From positions 1 through 56,350 of the forward strand of contig JANWVR010000106.1 in NCBI GenBank assembly GCA_025056735.1: DNA of 56,350 nt. The letters run 5' to 3'. How positions within the stretch are numbered: the first letter of the stretch is position 1; each line of letters starts with the position of its first letter. This DNA comes from Saprospiraceae bacterium. GTDB taxonomy: Bacteria; Bacteroidota; Bacteroidia; Chitinophagales; Saprospiraceae. The notes below the pieces were generated by a model. It was not told the origin of the DNA, searched no databases, and saw nothing but the letters and a program-made list of their open reading frames with translations. Of the stretch, positions 32,268-41,188 are shown one piece after another. Position numbers and translations under genes: made by a program.

Positions 32268-32306
32268 ATATCCATTCAATACGTTCGTTCTATGTGTTTT
32301 CGGCAG

Positions 32307-32314
32307 CAAAGATA
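32307..32314 (-). promoter_or_regulatory. -7 promoter box TATCTTTG
   Basis: This exact TAnnTTTG match on the minus strand, 40 nt before the DUF6580 start, probably drives the DUF6580-thioesterase-lipoprotein unit. No good -33 element. Confidence 0.5.
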
Positions 32315-32509
32315 GGCCGCCTCATCGGTACCGCATGCGGAAGAGCGTGTCTTTTTGCCGGCCGCGCTTCTTTGCTTTTGCCTATGTTATGGAGCATGTT
32401 GAGGGCGTTTGCTGTTGGCTTCAATGCCTTTGTCTCATTTTTTCCTTAGATAATGGCATCAGATGCCTAACCTTGTACAGAAAAACGCAAACAAAACTCG
32501 AATAAGTTT

Positions 32510-34378
32510 ATGACTCAAACAGCCTTGCCCGTACTCGCGGCTGTCTGCTTTTGGAGCGTTAGCACTTCGCACCTTGCGGCCCAACCCGACCGTTGGCAAC
32601 AGCGCGTCAACTACGAGATGCTCATTGACATGGACGTCCAAAATCACCAATACCGAGGCATCCAACGATTGGAATACACCAATAACAGCCCAGACACCTT
32701 GACTCAGGTGTTTTACCACCTCTATTTTAATGCCTTTCAGCCCGGCAGCATGATGGATGTGCGCAATCAGCACATCGAAGACCCCGATCACCGTCTCAGG
32801 CGTATTGCTGAATTGCTGCCCGAGGAGCAAGGTTGGATCAAGGTCAGGAAGCTAACCTTGAATGGCAAACCCACCCAGTTTGAAACCGTGGAGACCATCT
32901 TAGAGGTAAACCTGCCTGAACCCATTCTGCCCAACAGCACGGCCCTTTTAGAAATGGAGTGGGACGCCCAAATCCCCATTCAAATACGCCGATCTGGGCG
33001 TTTCAACAGCGAGGGCATTGACTACTCCATGACGCAGTGGTACCCCAAGCTGTGCGAATACGATTACCAGGGCTGGCATTCCAATCCTTACATCGGTCGC
33101 GAATTCTACGGCGTCTGGGGTGATTACGATGTGAAAATCCGTATTGCTAAAAACTACATTGTGGCCGCAGGCGGCTATCTGCAAAACCCGCTCGAAGTGG
33201 GCTATGGCTACGAACCCGAAGGCGCCCAAGTGAAGCCCCCTGCGGGAGATAAACTGACCTGGCATTTTAAAGCTTTCAACGTACATGACTTTGCTTGGGC
33301 TGCCGACCCGGATTACACGCACGTCAAGATCAAAGCTGCCGACGGTACCCTCATGCGCTTCTTCTGGCAACGCGGGCGCGGCTACGACGAAGCCTGGGAA
33401 GCTTTGCCCGCGATCATGAGCCGTGCGCGCACCATCATGAACGAGCGCTTCGGGCCGTATCCCTATGGCGAGTACAGCTTCATCCAGGGCGGCGACGGCG
33501 GCATGGAATACCCTATGGCCACGCTTATTACTGGCAAGCGCCCACTGTCCAGCCTTGTTGGGGTGAGCATTCATGAGCAAATGCACACTTGGTACCAGAT
33601 GCTCTTGGGCACCAATGAAAGCCTGCACGCCTGGATGGATGAGGGCTTCACCGTCTATGGCTCCACCATCGTGGAAGAACAACTCGCCGCCGAAGGCCTG
33701 CTTGGTAGGCGAAAACCCGCTGAATTTCCCTTCCAGAGCGCTTACTCCTCTTACTTCTCGTTGGTGAAATCCGGCAAAGAAGAACCGCTCACTACGCACG
33801 CCGACCGCTATCATACCAACTTTGCCTACGGCATTGGCGCCTACTCCAAAGGCTGCGTATTCCTGCACCAGCTGGAGTATGTCATCGGAAAAGAGAACTT
33901 AGCGGCGGGTTTGTTACGCTATTTTGACACCTGGAAATTCAAACATCCCAACCCGAATGACTTTATCCGAGTTATGGAAAAACAGAGCGGATTGGAGTTG
34001 GACTGGTATAAAGAGGACTTCGTGCATACCACCAACTACGTAGACTACGCTATAGACTCTGTCGCCGAAGAGGGACGCAAAAACACCCGCGTCTTCATTG
34101 GGCGTAAAGGCGCTATGGCTATGCCTTTAGATATCCTCGTTACCTACACGAATGGAAAACAGGAGCTGTTCTACGCTCCCTTAGAGAGCCAGCGCGGCAT
34201 CAAGCCGCCTGAGTCCAACATGAAACGCACTGTGCTGCCGCGCCATCGGTGGGTGGAGCCTTCTTACACCTTTATAATATCGGAGCCAATGAGCCGAATT
34301 GCTTCCATCGAAATTGATCCCACGCGCCGCCTGGCGGATATCGAGTCTTCGGATAACGTCTGGAAACGCCCAAAGTAG
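32510..34378 (+). CDS. Secreted M1-family metallopeptidase
   Basis: The 622-aa protein has a signal peptide (ALPVLAAVCFWSVSTSHLAA, cleavage near AAQ). The gluzincin active site HEQMH (H355, E356, H359) is followed after exactly 18 residues by E378 in MDEGFT, the third zinc ligand. The aminopeptidase substrate motif appears as GGMEYP, around residue 328, in place of GxMEN. M1 enzymes remove N-terminal residues from peptides; this one is periplasmic or outer-membrane exposed. No C-terminal type IX sorting domain is evident (it ends RLADIESSDNVWKRPK). It is transcribed alone and is convergent with the HTH gene, separated by a strong hairpin. Confidence 0.92.
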   Translation: MTQTALPVLAAVCFWSVSTSHLAAQPDRWQQRVNYEMLIDMDVQNHQYRGIQRLEYTNNSPDTLTQVFYHLYFNAFQPGSMMDVRNQHIEDPDHRLRRIAELLPEEQGWIKVRKLTLNGKPTQFETVETILEVNLPEPILPNSTALLEMEWDAQIPIQIRRSGRFNSEGIDYSMTQWYPKLCEYDYQGWHSNPYIGREFYGVWGDYDVKIRIAKNYIVAAGGYLQNPLEVGYGYEPEGAQVKPPAGDKLTWHFKAFNVHDFAWAADPDYTHVKIKAADGTLMRFFWQRGRGYDEAWEALPAIMSRARTIMNERFGPYPYGEYSFIQGGDGGMEYPMATLITGKRPLSSLVGVSIHEQMHTWYQMLLGTNESLHAWMDEGFTVYGSTIVEEQLAAEGLLGRRKPAEFPFQSAYSSYFSLVKSGKEEPLTTHADRYHTNFAYGIGAYSKGCVFLHQLEYVIGKENLAAGLLRYFDTWKFKHPNPNDFIRVMEKQSGLELDWYKEDFVHTTNYVDYAIDSVAEEGRKNTRVFIGRKGAMAMPLDILVTYTNGKQELFYAPLESQRGIKPPESNMKRTVLPRHRWVEPSYTFIISEPMSRIASIEIDPTRRLADIESSDNVWKRPK

Positions 34379-34441
34379 CCGCAATTCCAAAAACTCGCGC
34401 GTTCATGCCCTCGCGGCTCAACTAAAAAACGGTCTAAAAGC

Positions 34442-34474
34442 GCGCGAGGCGATGACCACTAAGATCATCGCCTC
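34442..34474. terminator. Hairpin between the M1 peptidase and HTH genes
   Basis: This perfect 12-bp inverted repeat, GCGAGGCGATGA (34442-34453) with TCATCGCCTCGC (34463-34474), has a 9-nt loop and lies between convergent genes. On the minus strand it is followed by GCGCTTTTAG and a T-run shortly after, so it serves the HTH gene best. Confidence 0.75.
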
Positions 34475-34513
34475 GCATCGTTCAGGCATTCAAGAGCGCA
34501 TCAAGCGCGCTGT

Positions 34514-34774
34514 TCAGTTGGCGATGGAAATACCATTCTCGGCCAGTATCTGCAGGGCACGGTCCAGAATGGTTGTGTCTTCCAAGTGAACGATACCGCC
34601 GTTAGGGCCTGGCTCCAGGTGCCACTCCACGATTTTACCGTCTTTGTAGTTGTGGGCCCCGAAGTAGTTGCGCACCGTCTGTTCGTCTAAGTTCAGCTCC
34701 TGGGCGATGCGCGCGACGCTCCCTTGCGGCAAGGCGTGCTTGATGCGGCGAAGCTCTTCGAATGTGATATTCAT
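34514..34774 (-). CDS. Small HTH DNA-binding protein conserved in Bacteroidota
   Basis: The 86-aa protein begins MNITFEELRRIKHALPQGSV, followed by ARIAQELNLDEQTVRNYFGA, a helix-turn-helix with the recognition helix around residues 31-40. It continues with KIVEWHLEPGPNGGIVHLED and a short C-terminal helix (ILDRALQILAENGI). I recognise it as the compact 'DNA-binding protein' found across Bacteroidota; its regulon is unknown. ATG 34774 is the natural start. It is divergent from the glycosyltransferase gene. Confidence 0.82.
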   Translation of the reverse strand: MNITFEELRRIKHALPQGSVARIAQELNLDEQTVRNYFGAHNYKDGKIVEWHLEPGPNGGIVHLEDTTILDRALQILAENGISIAN

Positions 34775-34926
34775 AGCTACCGTGCGTTTTGGTGAAAAAA
34801 TGCGTGTTTGATACCTCTAACGGCATAGCCTCGCGGTATCGCGCTTGAAGGTATGGCGTTTATGGAAATTCAAAAAAGCTTAACGGCAAAAATTTTTTTA
34901 AGTCCTCTGGGCTTTAAATAGAGCGC

Positions 34927-34934
34927 TACCTTTG
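34927..34934 (+). promoter_or_regulatory. -7 promoter box TACCTTTG
   Basis: This exact TAnnTTTG match lies 30 nt before the glycosyltransferase ATG (34965). The -33 region is A/T-rich but has no clear TTG at the right distance. Confidence 0.6.
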
Positions 34935-34964
34935 CGCCGCCTTGCCCGGCGTCCTCTTCTCAGC

Positions 34965-36119
34965 ATGCGCCTGCACGTCGTCTCGTTTGACATTCCCTGG
35001 CCAGCTAATTACGGCGGAGTCATGGCCGTTTTTCACCAGTTACGGGCGCTGCATCAGATGGGCGCCCAGATTATTCTGCATTGTTTCCAGTACGGCGGGC
35101 GAACGCAGCAGGCTACTTTGGAGGCGTATTGCGCCGAAGTACACTATTATCCGCGTTCGCGGTCGGTATGGCAACAATTAAGTACGGAACCGTTCATTGT
35201 GCGTACGCGCAAGCATCCGGCACTGCTACAGCGCTTGCTCGAAGACAGCGCGCCCATCCTGTTTGAGGGATTGCACACGGCGGGCTGGCTGAGCCATCCA
35301 GCGCTTCAAGGGCGAAGAAAGGTACTGCGAATGCACAACATCGAGTGGCAGTACTATACCCGCCTGGCTCATTCCACCACTTCCCTGTGGCAGCGCCTTT
35401 ATTTTTGGATAGAAAGCAGGCGCTTGAAACACGCTGAGAGGCGTTTGCTGCCTTTTGCCGATCACATACTGGCGTTATCGCCCGATGAACAGGGCTATTT
35501 TGCCCGACACTATTCCACCTGCGTGCATTACGTGCCCGTCTTTCACCCCTACGATCAGGTGAGTGGTTTGCTGGGTCGAGGCGATTATGTGCTTTTTCAT
35601 GGAAAGCTGAGTGTACCCGATAACGAGCGCGCTGCTCTGTGGCTGTTACAAGAAGTATTCGCATACCTGCCGGAGGTTCGACTCGTGGTGGCCGGCATGG
35701 CACCCTCCGAGCGTTTGCGCGCAGCAATCTTCCGCCAGCCCAATGCAACGTTGGTGGCCGACCCAGACGAGGTGCACATGGACGCGCTCATCCAGCAGGC
35801 CCACGTACACGTAGTGGCCTCGTTCCAACCATCGGGTGTCAAACTCAAGCTGCTCAGCGCGCTCTTTCGCGGGCGCCATTGCATTGCTAATCATTATGCA
35901 CTTGCTGGTACAGAGCTGCATGCTTTGTGCCGCGTCGCCGACAGCGCTCAAGAAATGCGTCAAGCCATACAAGCTATCCTGGATGTCCCGTTCACAGAAG
36001 TAGAGATTGCGCAACGGCAGCGCTTGTTGGCAGAACACTACTCTAATCGCGCTAATGCCCGCCGACTGATGGATATTCTGGCAGAAGCGGATGAACTTTC
36101 CATCGCCACTCAGGTTTAG
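34965..36119 (+). CDS. Glycosyltransferase (GT-B fold, family 1/4-like)
   Basis: The 384-aa protein opens with LHVVSFDIPWPANYGGVMAV, the N-terminal Rossmann segment of GT-B transferases. The C-terminal half includes YVLFHGKLSVPDNERAALWL, VRLVVAGMAPSERL, DEVHMDALIQQAHVHVVASF and PSGVKLKLLSALFRG, which form the nucleotide-sugar site. It transfers a sugar to an unknown acceptor, perhaps a cell-surface glycan. It is cytosolic or peripheral to the inner membrane. ATG 34965 was chosen; an in-frame TTG at 34932 lies inside the promoter box. mqnE begins 37 bp downstream, so the menaquinone genes may be co-transcribed with it. Confidence 0.87.
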   Translation: MRLHVVSFDIPWPANYGGVMAVFHQLRALHQMGAQIILHCFQYGGRTQQATLEAYCAEVHYYPRSRSVWQQLSTEPFIVRTRKHPALLQRLLEDSAPILFEGLHTAGWLSHPALQGRRKVLRMHNIEWQYYTRLAHSTTSLWQRLYFWIESRRLKHAERRLLPFADHILALSPDEQGYFARHYSTCVHYVPVFHPYDQVSGLLGRGDYVLFHGKLSVPDNERAALWLLQEVFAYLPEVRLVVAGMAPSERLRAAIFRQPNATLVADPDEVHMDALIQQAHVHVVASFQPSGVKLKLLSALFRGRHCIANHYALAGTELHALCRVADSAQEMRQAIQAILDVPFTEVEIAQRQRLLAEHYSNRANARRLMDILAEADELSIATQV

Positions 36120-36156
36120 ATGAGTGCCAAACATTAGATGCTTCCTCACTGAAAAG

Positions 36157-37353
36157 ATGGCTCTGTTAGAAAATATCCTTCGCTACGAACGCCTTAGCCC
36201 GATGCATCAGCGCATCGCCGAAAAAGTGCTCAATAGCGAACGCATCACTCCCGAGGAGGGCTTGTACCTCTACGAGCATGGTGAATTGGCCTTTGTAGGA
36301 GCTTTGGCCAACCATATTCGCGAGCGCAAACATGGGCACAACACCTATTTTAATCGAAATTTCCACATCGAGCCGACCAACCTGTGCGTCTATGATTGCA
36401 AATTCTGCTCTTATTCGCGCCTCGTCAAACAGCGCCACGACCCTGACGCCTGGGCCTACTCCATGGAAGAAATGCTCGATATCGTGCGCCGTTACGACGA
36501 TCAGCCGGTTACCGAGGTGCATATTGTAGGCGGAGTGCTGCCTCAGTACGACGTGCCGTTCTACCAGGAGCTGTTTCGGCGCATTAAAGCGCACCGGCCC
36601 GATTTGCATATCAAGGCACTGACGCCGGTGGAGTATCACTACATCTTCAAAAAAGCCAAACTTAGCTACGAAGAGGGCCTGCGCCTGATGAAGGACGCAG
36701 GCCTGGACAGCTTACCTGGTGGTGGTGCTGAGATCTTCCACCCCGAAATTCGCGAGCAAATCGCTGCCGACAAATGCACTGCTGAACAGTGGCTGCGCAT
36801 CCATGAAATCTGGCACCAGATGGGTGGCCGCTCCAATGCCACCATGCTCTACGGCCACATCGAGCAGTACTGGCATCGCATTGATCACATGGAACACCTG
36901 CGCCAATTACAAGACCGAACGGGCGGCTTTCAAACCTTCATCCCGCTCAAGTTTCGCAACCAACATAACCAGATGAGCAACGTGCCCGAAAGCACAGCCG
37001 TAGAAGATTTGCGCAATTATGCTATTGCTCGCATCTACCTGGACAACTTTGACCACATCAAAGCCTACTGGCCTATGATTGGTCGCACGTTAGCCCAGAT
37101 GTCGCTGGCCTTCGGCGTGGATGACATTGACGGTACTATTGATGACACCACAAAAATCTACTCCATGGCCGGTGCTGAAGAGCAACACCCCGCCCTCACC
37201 ACACAGCAATTAGTAGACCTCATCCGCCGCGTGGGACGTCGCCCTATCGAGCGCGATACGCTCTATAACGTGATACGCGACTACACCGATGCCGTCTTTG
37301 AAGAGGACAAGGCCTGGCGCGGATACATAGAGCTGCCTGTCGTAAATGCTTAA
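36157..37353 (+). CDS. mqnE: Aminofutalosine synthase (radical SAM)
   Basis: MqnE joins the MqnA product 3-[(1-carboxyvinyl)oxy]benzoate to SAM to form aminofutalosine, in the futalosine route to menaquinone. The 398-aa protein has the radical-SAM cluster CVYDCKFC (C77, C81, C84) within FHIEPTNLCVYDC, the GGVLPQYDVPFYQEL block, and the C-terminal DDIDGTIDDTTKIYSMAGAE. NRNFHIEPTN and DDTTKIYSMAG favour MqnE over its paralogue MqnC. ATG 36157 was preferred to an in-frame GTG at 36124, because it gives MALLENILRYERLS. mqnA follows 38 bp downstream, which strongly supports the pathway. Confidence 0.94.
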   Translation: MALLENILRYERLSPMHQRIAEKVLNSERITPEEGLYLYEHGELAFVGALANHIRERKHGHNTYFNRNFHIEPTNLCVYDCKFCSYSRLVKQRHDPDAWAYSMEEMLDIVRRYDDQPVTEVHIVGGVLPQYDVPFYQELFRRIKAHRPDLHIKALTPVEYHYIFKKAKLSYEEGLRLMKDAGLDSLPGGGAEIFHPEIREQIAADKCTAEQWLRIHEIWHQMGGRSNATMLYGHIEQYWHRIDHMEHLRQLQDRTGGFQTFIPLKFRNQHNQMSNVPESTAVEDLRNYAIARIYLDNFDHIKAYWPMIGRTLAQMSLAFGVDDIDGTIDDTTKIYSMAGAEEQHPALTTQQLVDLIRRVGRRPIERDTLYNVIRDYTDAVFEEDKAWRGYIELPVVNA

Positions 37354-37391
37354 TCCTTTCGCCACATCCGTTCTCAGCCTTTTTGCCTCGT

Positions 37392-38180
37392 ATGCGCCTA
37401 TCTGTGGTCAGCTACCTGAATACCAAACCGTTCATTTATGGACTTTTTCGCAGCTCTTTGGCCGATCAGATTGATCTAAGCTTAGACATTCCCGCTGTGT
37501 GCGCGCAGAAGCTATTGCGCGAAGAGGCAGACCTGGCGCTGACGCCCGTGGCGGTTATCCCAGACTTACCAGAGGCACATCTGGTCTCAGACTTTTGCAT
37601 CGGCGCCACAGGCGCTGTGCGAACGGTGTGCATCTTCTCCGAAAAGCCTATGGGTGAGGTGCGCCGCTTACTTCTGGATTTCCACTCGCGTACATCGGTG
37701 GCGTTAGCTCCTATCCTGTGCCGGGAGTACTGGGGCATCGAACCCGAATTTATACCCGCTTACGACGGCTACGAGCACCACATTGGCGACGACACCGCTG
37801 GCTTAGTCATCGGCGACCGCGCTATTGGCATGGAAAAACGCTTCCCATACATTTACGATCTGGGCCAAATCTGGAAAGAGTGGACGGGCCTTCCCTTCGT
37901 TTTTGCTGCTTGGATTAGCACGCATCCGTTGCCCGACGATTTTGTTCGTCGCTTTAACGAGGCCTTAGCCGACGGCATCGCGCAGATACCTCAATTAATC
38001 AAAATCCTACCCACTCTGCCCGGTTTCGACCTGGAAGCCTATTTTCAGCAAAACATCAGTTACGAATTAGACGAAGACAAATGGCTCGGGCTTCAGCGCT
38101 TTCTCAGCTATCTGCCCGGTCAGGGGAAAACCCTGTTGGCCAATAGGCGATTCGAACGCACGGCTGTATCGGGTGCCTGA
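37392..38180 (+). CDS. mqnA: Chorismate dehydratase
   Basis: MqnA removes water from chorismate to give the carboxyvinyl-oxybenzoate substrate of MqnE, the first step of the futalosine menaquinone pathway. The 262-aa protein shows LSVVSYLNTKPFIYGL at the N-terminus, EEADLALTPVAVI, SRTSVALAPILCREYWGI and AGLVIGDRAIGME, all typical of this periplasmic-binding-protein-like cytosolic enzyme. ATG 37392 gives MRLSVVSYLNTKP; an in-frame TTG at 37383 would add three residues. With mqnE directly upstream, it indicates quinone synthesis by the futalosine route. Confidence 0.94.
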   Translation: MRLSVVSYLNTKPFIYGLFRSSLADQIDLSLDIPAVCAQKLLREEADLALTPVAVIPDLPEAHLVSDFCIGATGAVRTVCIFSEKPMGEVRRLLLDFHSRTSVALAPILCREYWGIEPEFIPAYDGYEHHIGDDTAGLVIGDRAIGMEKRFPYIYDLGQIWKEWTGLPFVFAAWISTHPLPDDFVRRFNEALADGIAQIPQLIKILPTLPGFDLEAYFQQNISYELDEDKWLGLQRFLSYLPGQGKTLLANRRFERTAVSGA

Positions 38181-38253
38181 TCGCTGCTCGCCATCGGTGA
38201 AACTTAACCCGTTCTCAAGTGTTTAAACGTAAAATGGTGCAATACATGCAAGC

Positions 38254-38922
38254 ATGAAAACACTAACCAGCTGGATGCTCCCTCTCTTCTTGCTCACTGC
38301 CTGCCCTCAACCGTCGGCACAAAAACACAAAGAGCGATCTATGTCAAATACCCGTCCCGATGCAACTGCTACCCCTGCCGAAAAGACCCCAAACTCTGTT
38401 GATGTGGCTACCCTCGGCGGCGGCTGTTTCTGGTGTATTGAAGCCGTCTTCTTAGAAATGAAAGGCGTCTTGAAGGTAGAAAGCGGCTATGCGGGTGGTC
38501 ACGTGCCCAATCCAACGTATCGCGAAGTGTGTACCGGTACGACGGGCCATGCTGAAGTAGTGCAAATCACATATGATCCTTCGGTAACCTCTTATGCCGA
38601 CCTATTGGAGGTCTTTTTTACCGTCCATGACCCTACCACCCTCAACCGCCAGGGCAACGACGTAGGCACGCAGTATCGCTCCGTTATTTTTTACCACAAC
38701 GACGAGCAAAAGCGGATAGCTCAGGAAGCTAAAAAAGCAGCAGCCCAGCTGTGGCCCAAACCTATCGTAACCGAGATTGCGCCGCTCGATCGCTTCTACA
38801 AAGCAGAAGATTACCATCAGAACTACTACCGGAACAATCCCTCTCAACCTTACTGTATCTATGTGGTAGGGCCCAAAGTCGAGAAATTCCGACAAAAGTT
38901 TCGTGACCGATTGAAGCAGTAA
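38254..38922 (+). CDS. msrA: Peptide methionine sulfoxide reductase A, lipoprotein form
   Basis: MsrA reduces methionine-S-sulfoxide in damaged proteins. The 222-aa product has the catalytic [12 protein letters not shown] (nucleophile C58, plus C61), [28 protein letters not shown] and AEDYHQNY. The N-terminus is a lipoprotein signal ([10 protein letters not shown], lipobox LTAC with C17) followed by a linker rich in Lys, Thr and Pro. The enzyme is therefore likely anchored outside the cytosol, protecting envelope proteins. A start at M30 would give a cytosolic form, but the lipobox makes the longer one more credible. It is monocistronic by spacing. Confidence 0.93.
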   Translation: MKTLTSWMLPLFLLTACPQPSAQKHKERSMSNTRPDATATPAEKTPNSVDVATLGGGCFWCIEAVFLEMKGVLKVESGYAGGHVPNPTYREVCTGTTGHAEVVQITYDPSVTSYADLLEVFFTVHDPTTLNRQGNDVGTQYRSVIFYHNDEQKRIAQEAKKAAAQLWPKPIVTEIAPLDRFYKAEDYHQNYYRNNPSQPYCIYVVGPKVEKFRQKFRDRLKQ

Positions 38923-38925
38923 TTT

Positions 38926-38933
38926 TAACTTTG
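38926..38933 (+). promoter_or_regulatory. -7 promoter box TAACTTTG
   Basis: An exact TAnnTTTG match immediately after the msrA stop and 38 nt before the NifU-type gene. No clear -33 element at the right spacing. Confidence 0.5.
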
Positions 38934-38970
38934 CCTTGCATTCCCGATTACGGCGAACACCCATAAGGAT

Positions 38971-39219
38971 ATGCGCAACGATAAAAAAGCGGTATTACTC
39001 CAGCGGATTGAAGAGGCGCTAAGCGCCGTGCGGCCACATCTGAATGCCGACGGCGGCGACGTAGAAGTCGTAGACTTGACTGACGATATGTTCGTACATG
39101 TGCGTTGGACGGGCATGTGCCAGTCGTGCGCCATGTCGGAAATGACGCTGCGCGCAGGCATTGCTGAGGCTATCCGAGGCAAAATACCCGAAATTGCTGG
39201 CGTCAAAGCGGTGAATTAA
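38971..39219 (+). CDS. NifU C-terminal-domain Fe-S scaffold protein
   Basis: The 82-aa protein is a stand-alone NifU C-terminal (Nfu) domain: AVRPHLNADGGDVEVVDL (residues 19-36), then WTGMCQSCAMSEMTL with the CxxC pair C50/C53, and a final helix IAEAIRGKIPEI. Nfu domains hold and pass on a [4Fe-4S] cluster at their dimer interface, acting as late carriers in iron-sulfur cluster assembly. It is a cytosolic protein. No suf or isc genes adjoin it; the msrA gene upstream is separated by its own promoter. Confidence 0.93.
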   Translation: MRNDKKAVLLQRIEEALSAVRPHLNADGGDVEVVDLTDDMFVHVRWTGMCQSCAMSEMTLRAGIAEAIRGKIPEIAGVKAVN

Positions 39220-39415
39220 GTCTACGGTTCCCTCCGCGAAATCAGACGCCGTAGCGATCGCGGCTTAGAAAATGCTGCTGCCGCGAAGCCTTGTTGCAAT
39301 GCCAAACAGCGAATAATTCCCCAGAAAAGAAGTGGCTAACCAGTCGTTGCTCGCTCCTTCGGCATGGTATAAGACCAAGACTAAACAAAGGCTAGTGCGC
39401 CGGCCGCTTTTCCCT

Positions 39416-39482
39416 AAAACACACACCATCCAACGCCGTGCTTCATAGGGATGGATCCCATTCAGAAAGCCCTGTGTGTTTT
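39416..39482. repeat. Nested inverted repeat
   Basis: AAAACACACA (39416-39425) pairs with TGTGTGTTTT (39473-39482). Inside, CCATCC (39426-39431) pairs with GGATGG (39449-39454). The 67-bp unit with 10-bp ends looks like a small mobile-type or structured element. Confidence 0.5.
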
Positions 39483-39511
39483 CTGGATTTTTTTACTGGA
39501 AACCACACACG

Positions 39512-39559
39512 GCCGTAGAGGAGCGCAGAGATTTTTTCACCGCTTCTCTGCGTTCTTGG
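39512..39559. repeat. CGCAGAG-type intergenic repeat, copy 2 (inverted pair)
   Basis: CGCAGAGA (39524-39531) and TCTCTGCG (39545-39552) form a perfect 8-bp stem around TTTTTTCACCGCT, flanked by GCCGTAGAGGAG and TTCTTGGCGG. It is related to the repeat at 773-806. Confidence 0.55.
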
Positions 39560-39636
39560 CGGTTGAAAAATAAAGGAAAACGCGGCTTGGGCGCCTTCGA
39601 GAAGGCGAGGAGTAGACCGAATTTGCATGGAGTCAG

Positions 39637-39666
39637 TTGCTAAATAACTGTTTGCACTTATTTTTG
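39637..39666 (+). promoter_or_regulatory. Promoter of the lipase gene
   Basis: TTG (39637-39639), a 19-nt spacer, and TATTTTTG (39659-39666) match the Bacteroidota consensus; the ATG lies 30 nt downstream. Confidence 0.75.
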
Positions 39667-39695
39667 CCCATTCGCTCATCCTTTTTTCTGCTGTT

Positions 39696-41156
39696 ATGCA
39701 AAAGAAACTACTTTCCTTCCTCGCCCTGTGCGTGCTTGTAGCATCGCTGCTTGACGCGCAAAAGATGGTTTCTGCCCAGTTTTTAGGCAGCCGCACGCGC
39801 GCGCAAATTGCTGCGCAGTTCAACAACCCGTTGGTGCAATACGATGCTCGCTTCTATCGGGTGATTTACACTACTAAAAATACGGCTGGTCAGCCCGATA
39901 CAGTATCCGGGCTTATCGTTGTTCCGCAAGACCCTGCCCGCATCTTTCCGCGATTGGTATATCAACACGGTACCTCCTCAACTCGCACTGACGTACCGTC
40001 ATTTAATGTGATGACAGGCGGTGAAGGTGCCATCGGCCTGCTTTTTGCCGGCATGGGCTTCCTGACTTTTATGCCCGACTATTTGGGCCTGGGGGTTGCC
40101 AAGGGCTTCCATCCTTATGTACATGCTGCTTCCGAGTCCTGGGTAGCGGCAGACATGTTGCGCACCCTGCCCGATTTTATGGCCTACTATGGCCCTGGGC
40201 TGCATGTGAACGACCAGCTGTTTGTAACTGGTTACTCACAGGGCGGCCATGCCTCGATGGCCTTTCAGCGCGACGTGGAAGGGCCCTGGAAGAATGAGTT
40301 CAAGATGACAGCGGCCAGCCATATGTCTGGCCCGTACAGCATTGGCGAAGTTATGCGCAATCTCGTTCTGTCAGACGATATCTATTTCTATCCGGCCTAC
40401 ATTCCGCATACGTTAATCTCGTATCAAAATGTCTATGGAAATCTCTTCAATTTTGTGCATGAGGTGTTTCGAGAGCCGTATGCAACGGTCATCAGTCAGC
40501 ACTATAGCGGCAGCATGAACCTGATTGCACTAAATATCCAACTCGTTAACCTCCTGACGCAGAACGAGGGCGCTTGCCGACCTGTGCGCATGCTGCAACC
40601 TTCTTTAGTGCAGGAAGTAAAAGCCGATGACGGGCATCCGATTAATGTTGCCCTGCGCGACAACAACGTATATCGCTGGGCGCCTCAGGTGCCCACACGG
40701 ATTTTCTACTGCATGGCTGACGACCAGGTGCCGTTCCGAAACAGTATTGTTGCTCGCGACACCATGCTGGCTCGGGGGGCTCTTAACCTGCAAGTCACAG
40801 ACGTCAACTCAAACGCTGACCACGGGGCATGCTTCTCACCGGCACTTCTTAATACGATCCTCTTCTTTCTGGCCTACCGGGATGTGGGTTATGTGAGTAG
40901 CGCCGATGAGCCCCACGCCATTGCACCGCTCCAACTGCAGCCCAACCCGACTAACGGTGCTGTCTGGCTGATGGATTTGCCCGGCGAAGGGCAGGTGCAA
41001 GTCTTCGATGTAAGTGGACGCCTACGCCTGGATATTACCGGGATTGCCGAGCACAACTACCGGCTCGATCTCTCGACATTGGAAAACGGCCTGTACCTCG
41101 TCCGCTTCGTAGCCGGCGGCCAGCTCTGGCAGAGTAGGGTAGTGGTGCAGCGTTAG
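39696..41156 (+). CDS. Secreted lipase/esterase with T9SS sorting domain
   Basis: The 486-aa protein has a signal peptide (LLSFLALCVLVASLLDAQ) and a large alpha/beta-hydrolase domain. Features include LVYQHGTSSTRTDVPSF, FLTFMPDYLGLGVAKG, the nucleophile elbow GYSQGGHAS with S181, FYCMADDQVPFRNS (acid) and DHGACFSPAL (His). The last ~75 residues (LQLQPNPTNGAVWLMDLPGE, VQVFDVSGRLRLDI, LENGLYLVRFVAGG) are a classic type-A C-terminal sorting domain. The enzyme is therefore exported through the Sec and type IX systems to the surface or medium, where it would hydrolyse lipid or ester substrates. It has its own strong promoter. Confidence 0.92.
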   Translation: MQKKLLSFLALCVLVASLLDAQKMVSAQFLGSRTRAQIAAQFNNPLVQYDARFYRVIYTTKNTAGQPDTVSGLIVVPQDPARIFPRLVYQHGTSSTRTDVPSFNVMTGGEGAIGLLFAGMGFLTFMPDYLGLGVAKGFHPYVHAASESWVAADMLRTLPDFMAYYGPGLHVNDQLFVTGYSQGGHASMAFQRDVEGPWKNEFKMTAASHMSGPYSIGEVMRNLVLSDDIYFYPAYIPHTLISYQNVYGNLFNFVHEVFREPYATVISQHYSGSMNLIALNIQLVNLLTQNEGACRPVRMLQPSLVQEVKADDGHPINVALRDNNVYRWAPQVPTRIFYCMADDQVPFRNSIVARDTMLARGALNLQVTDVNSNADHGACFSPALLNTILFFLAYRDVGYVSSADEPHAIAPLQLQPNPTNGAVWLMDLPGEGQVQVFDVSGRLRLDITGIAEHNYRLDLSTLENGLYLVRFVAGGQLWQSRVVVQR

Positions 41157-41188
41157 AGGCTCTCACAATACAAAGCCCGCCTTCGAAG

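Larger units (their letters stand above)
39220..39695. other. Intergenic stretch with two hairpin-forming repeats
   Basis: These 476 bp between the NifU-type gene and the lipase have no believable gene. They contain a nested inverted repeat (39416-39482), the CGCAGAG-type repeat in inverted form (39512-39559) and the lipase promoter (39637-39666). Confidence 0.65.

Noticed and set aside
32948-33868. 306-codon frame antisense to the M1 peptidase
   Set aside because: The sense strand encodes the HExxH-X18-E zinc site in this interval, so the antisense frame is a shadow.
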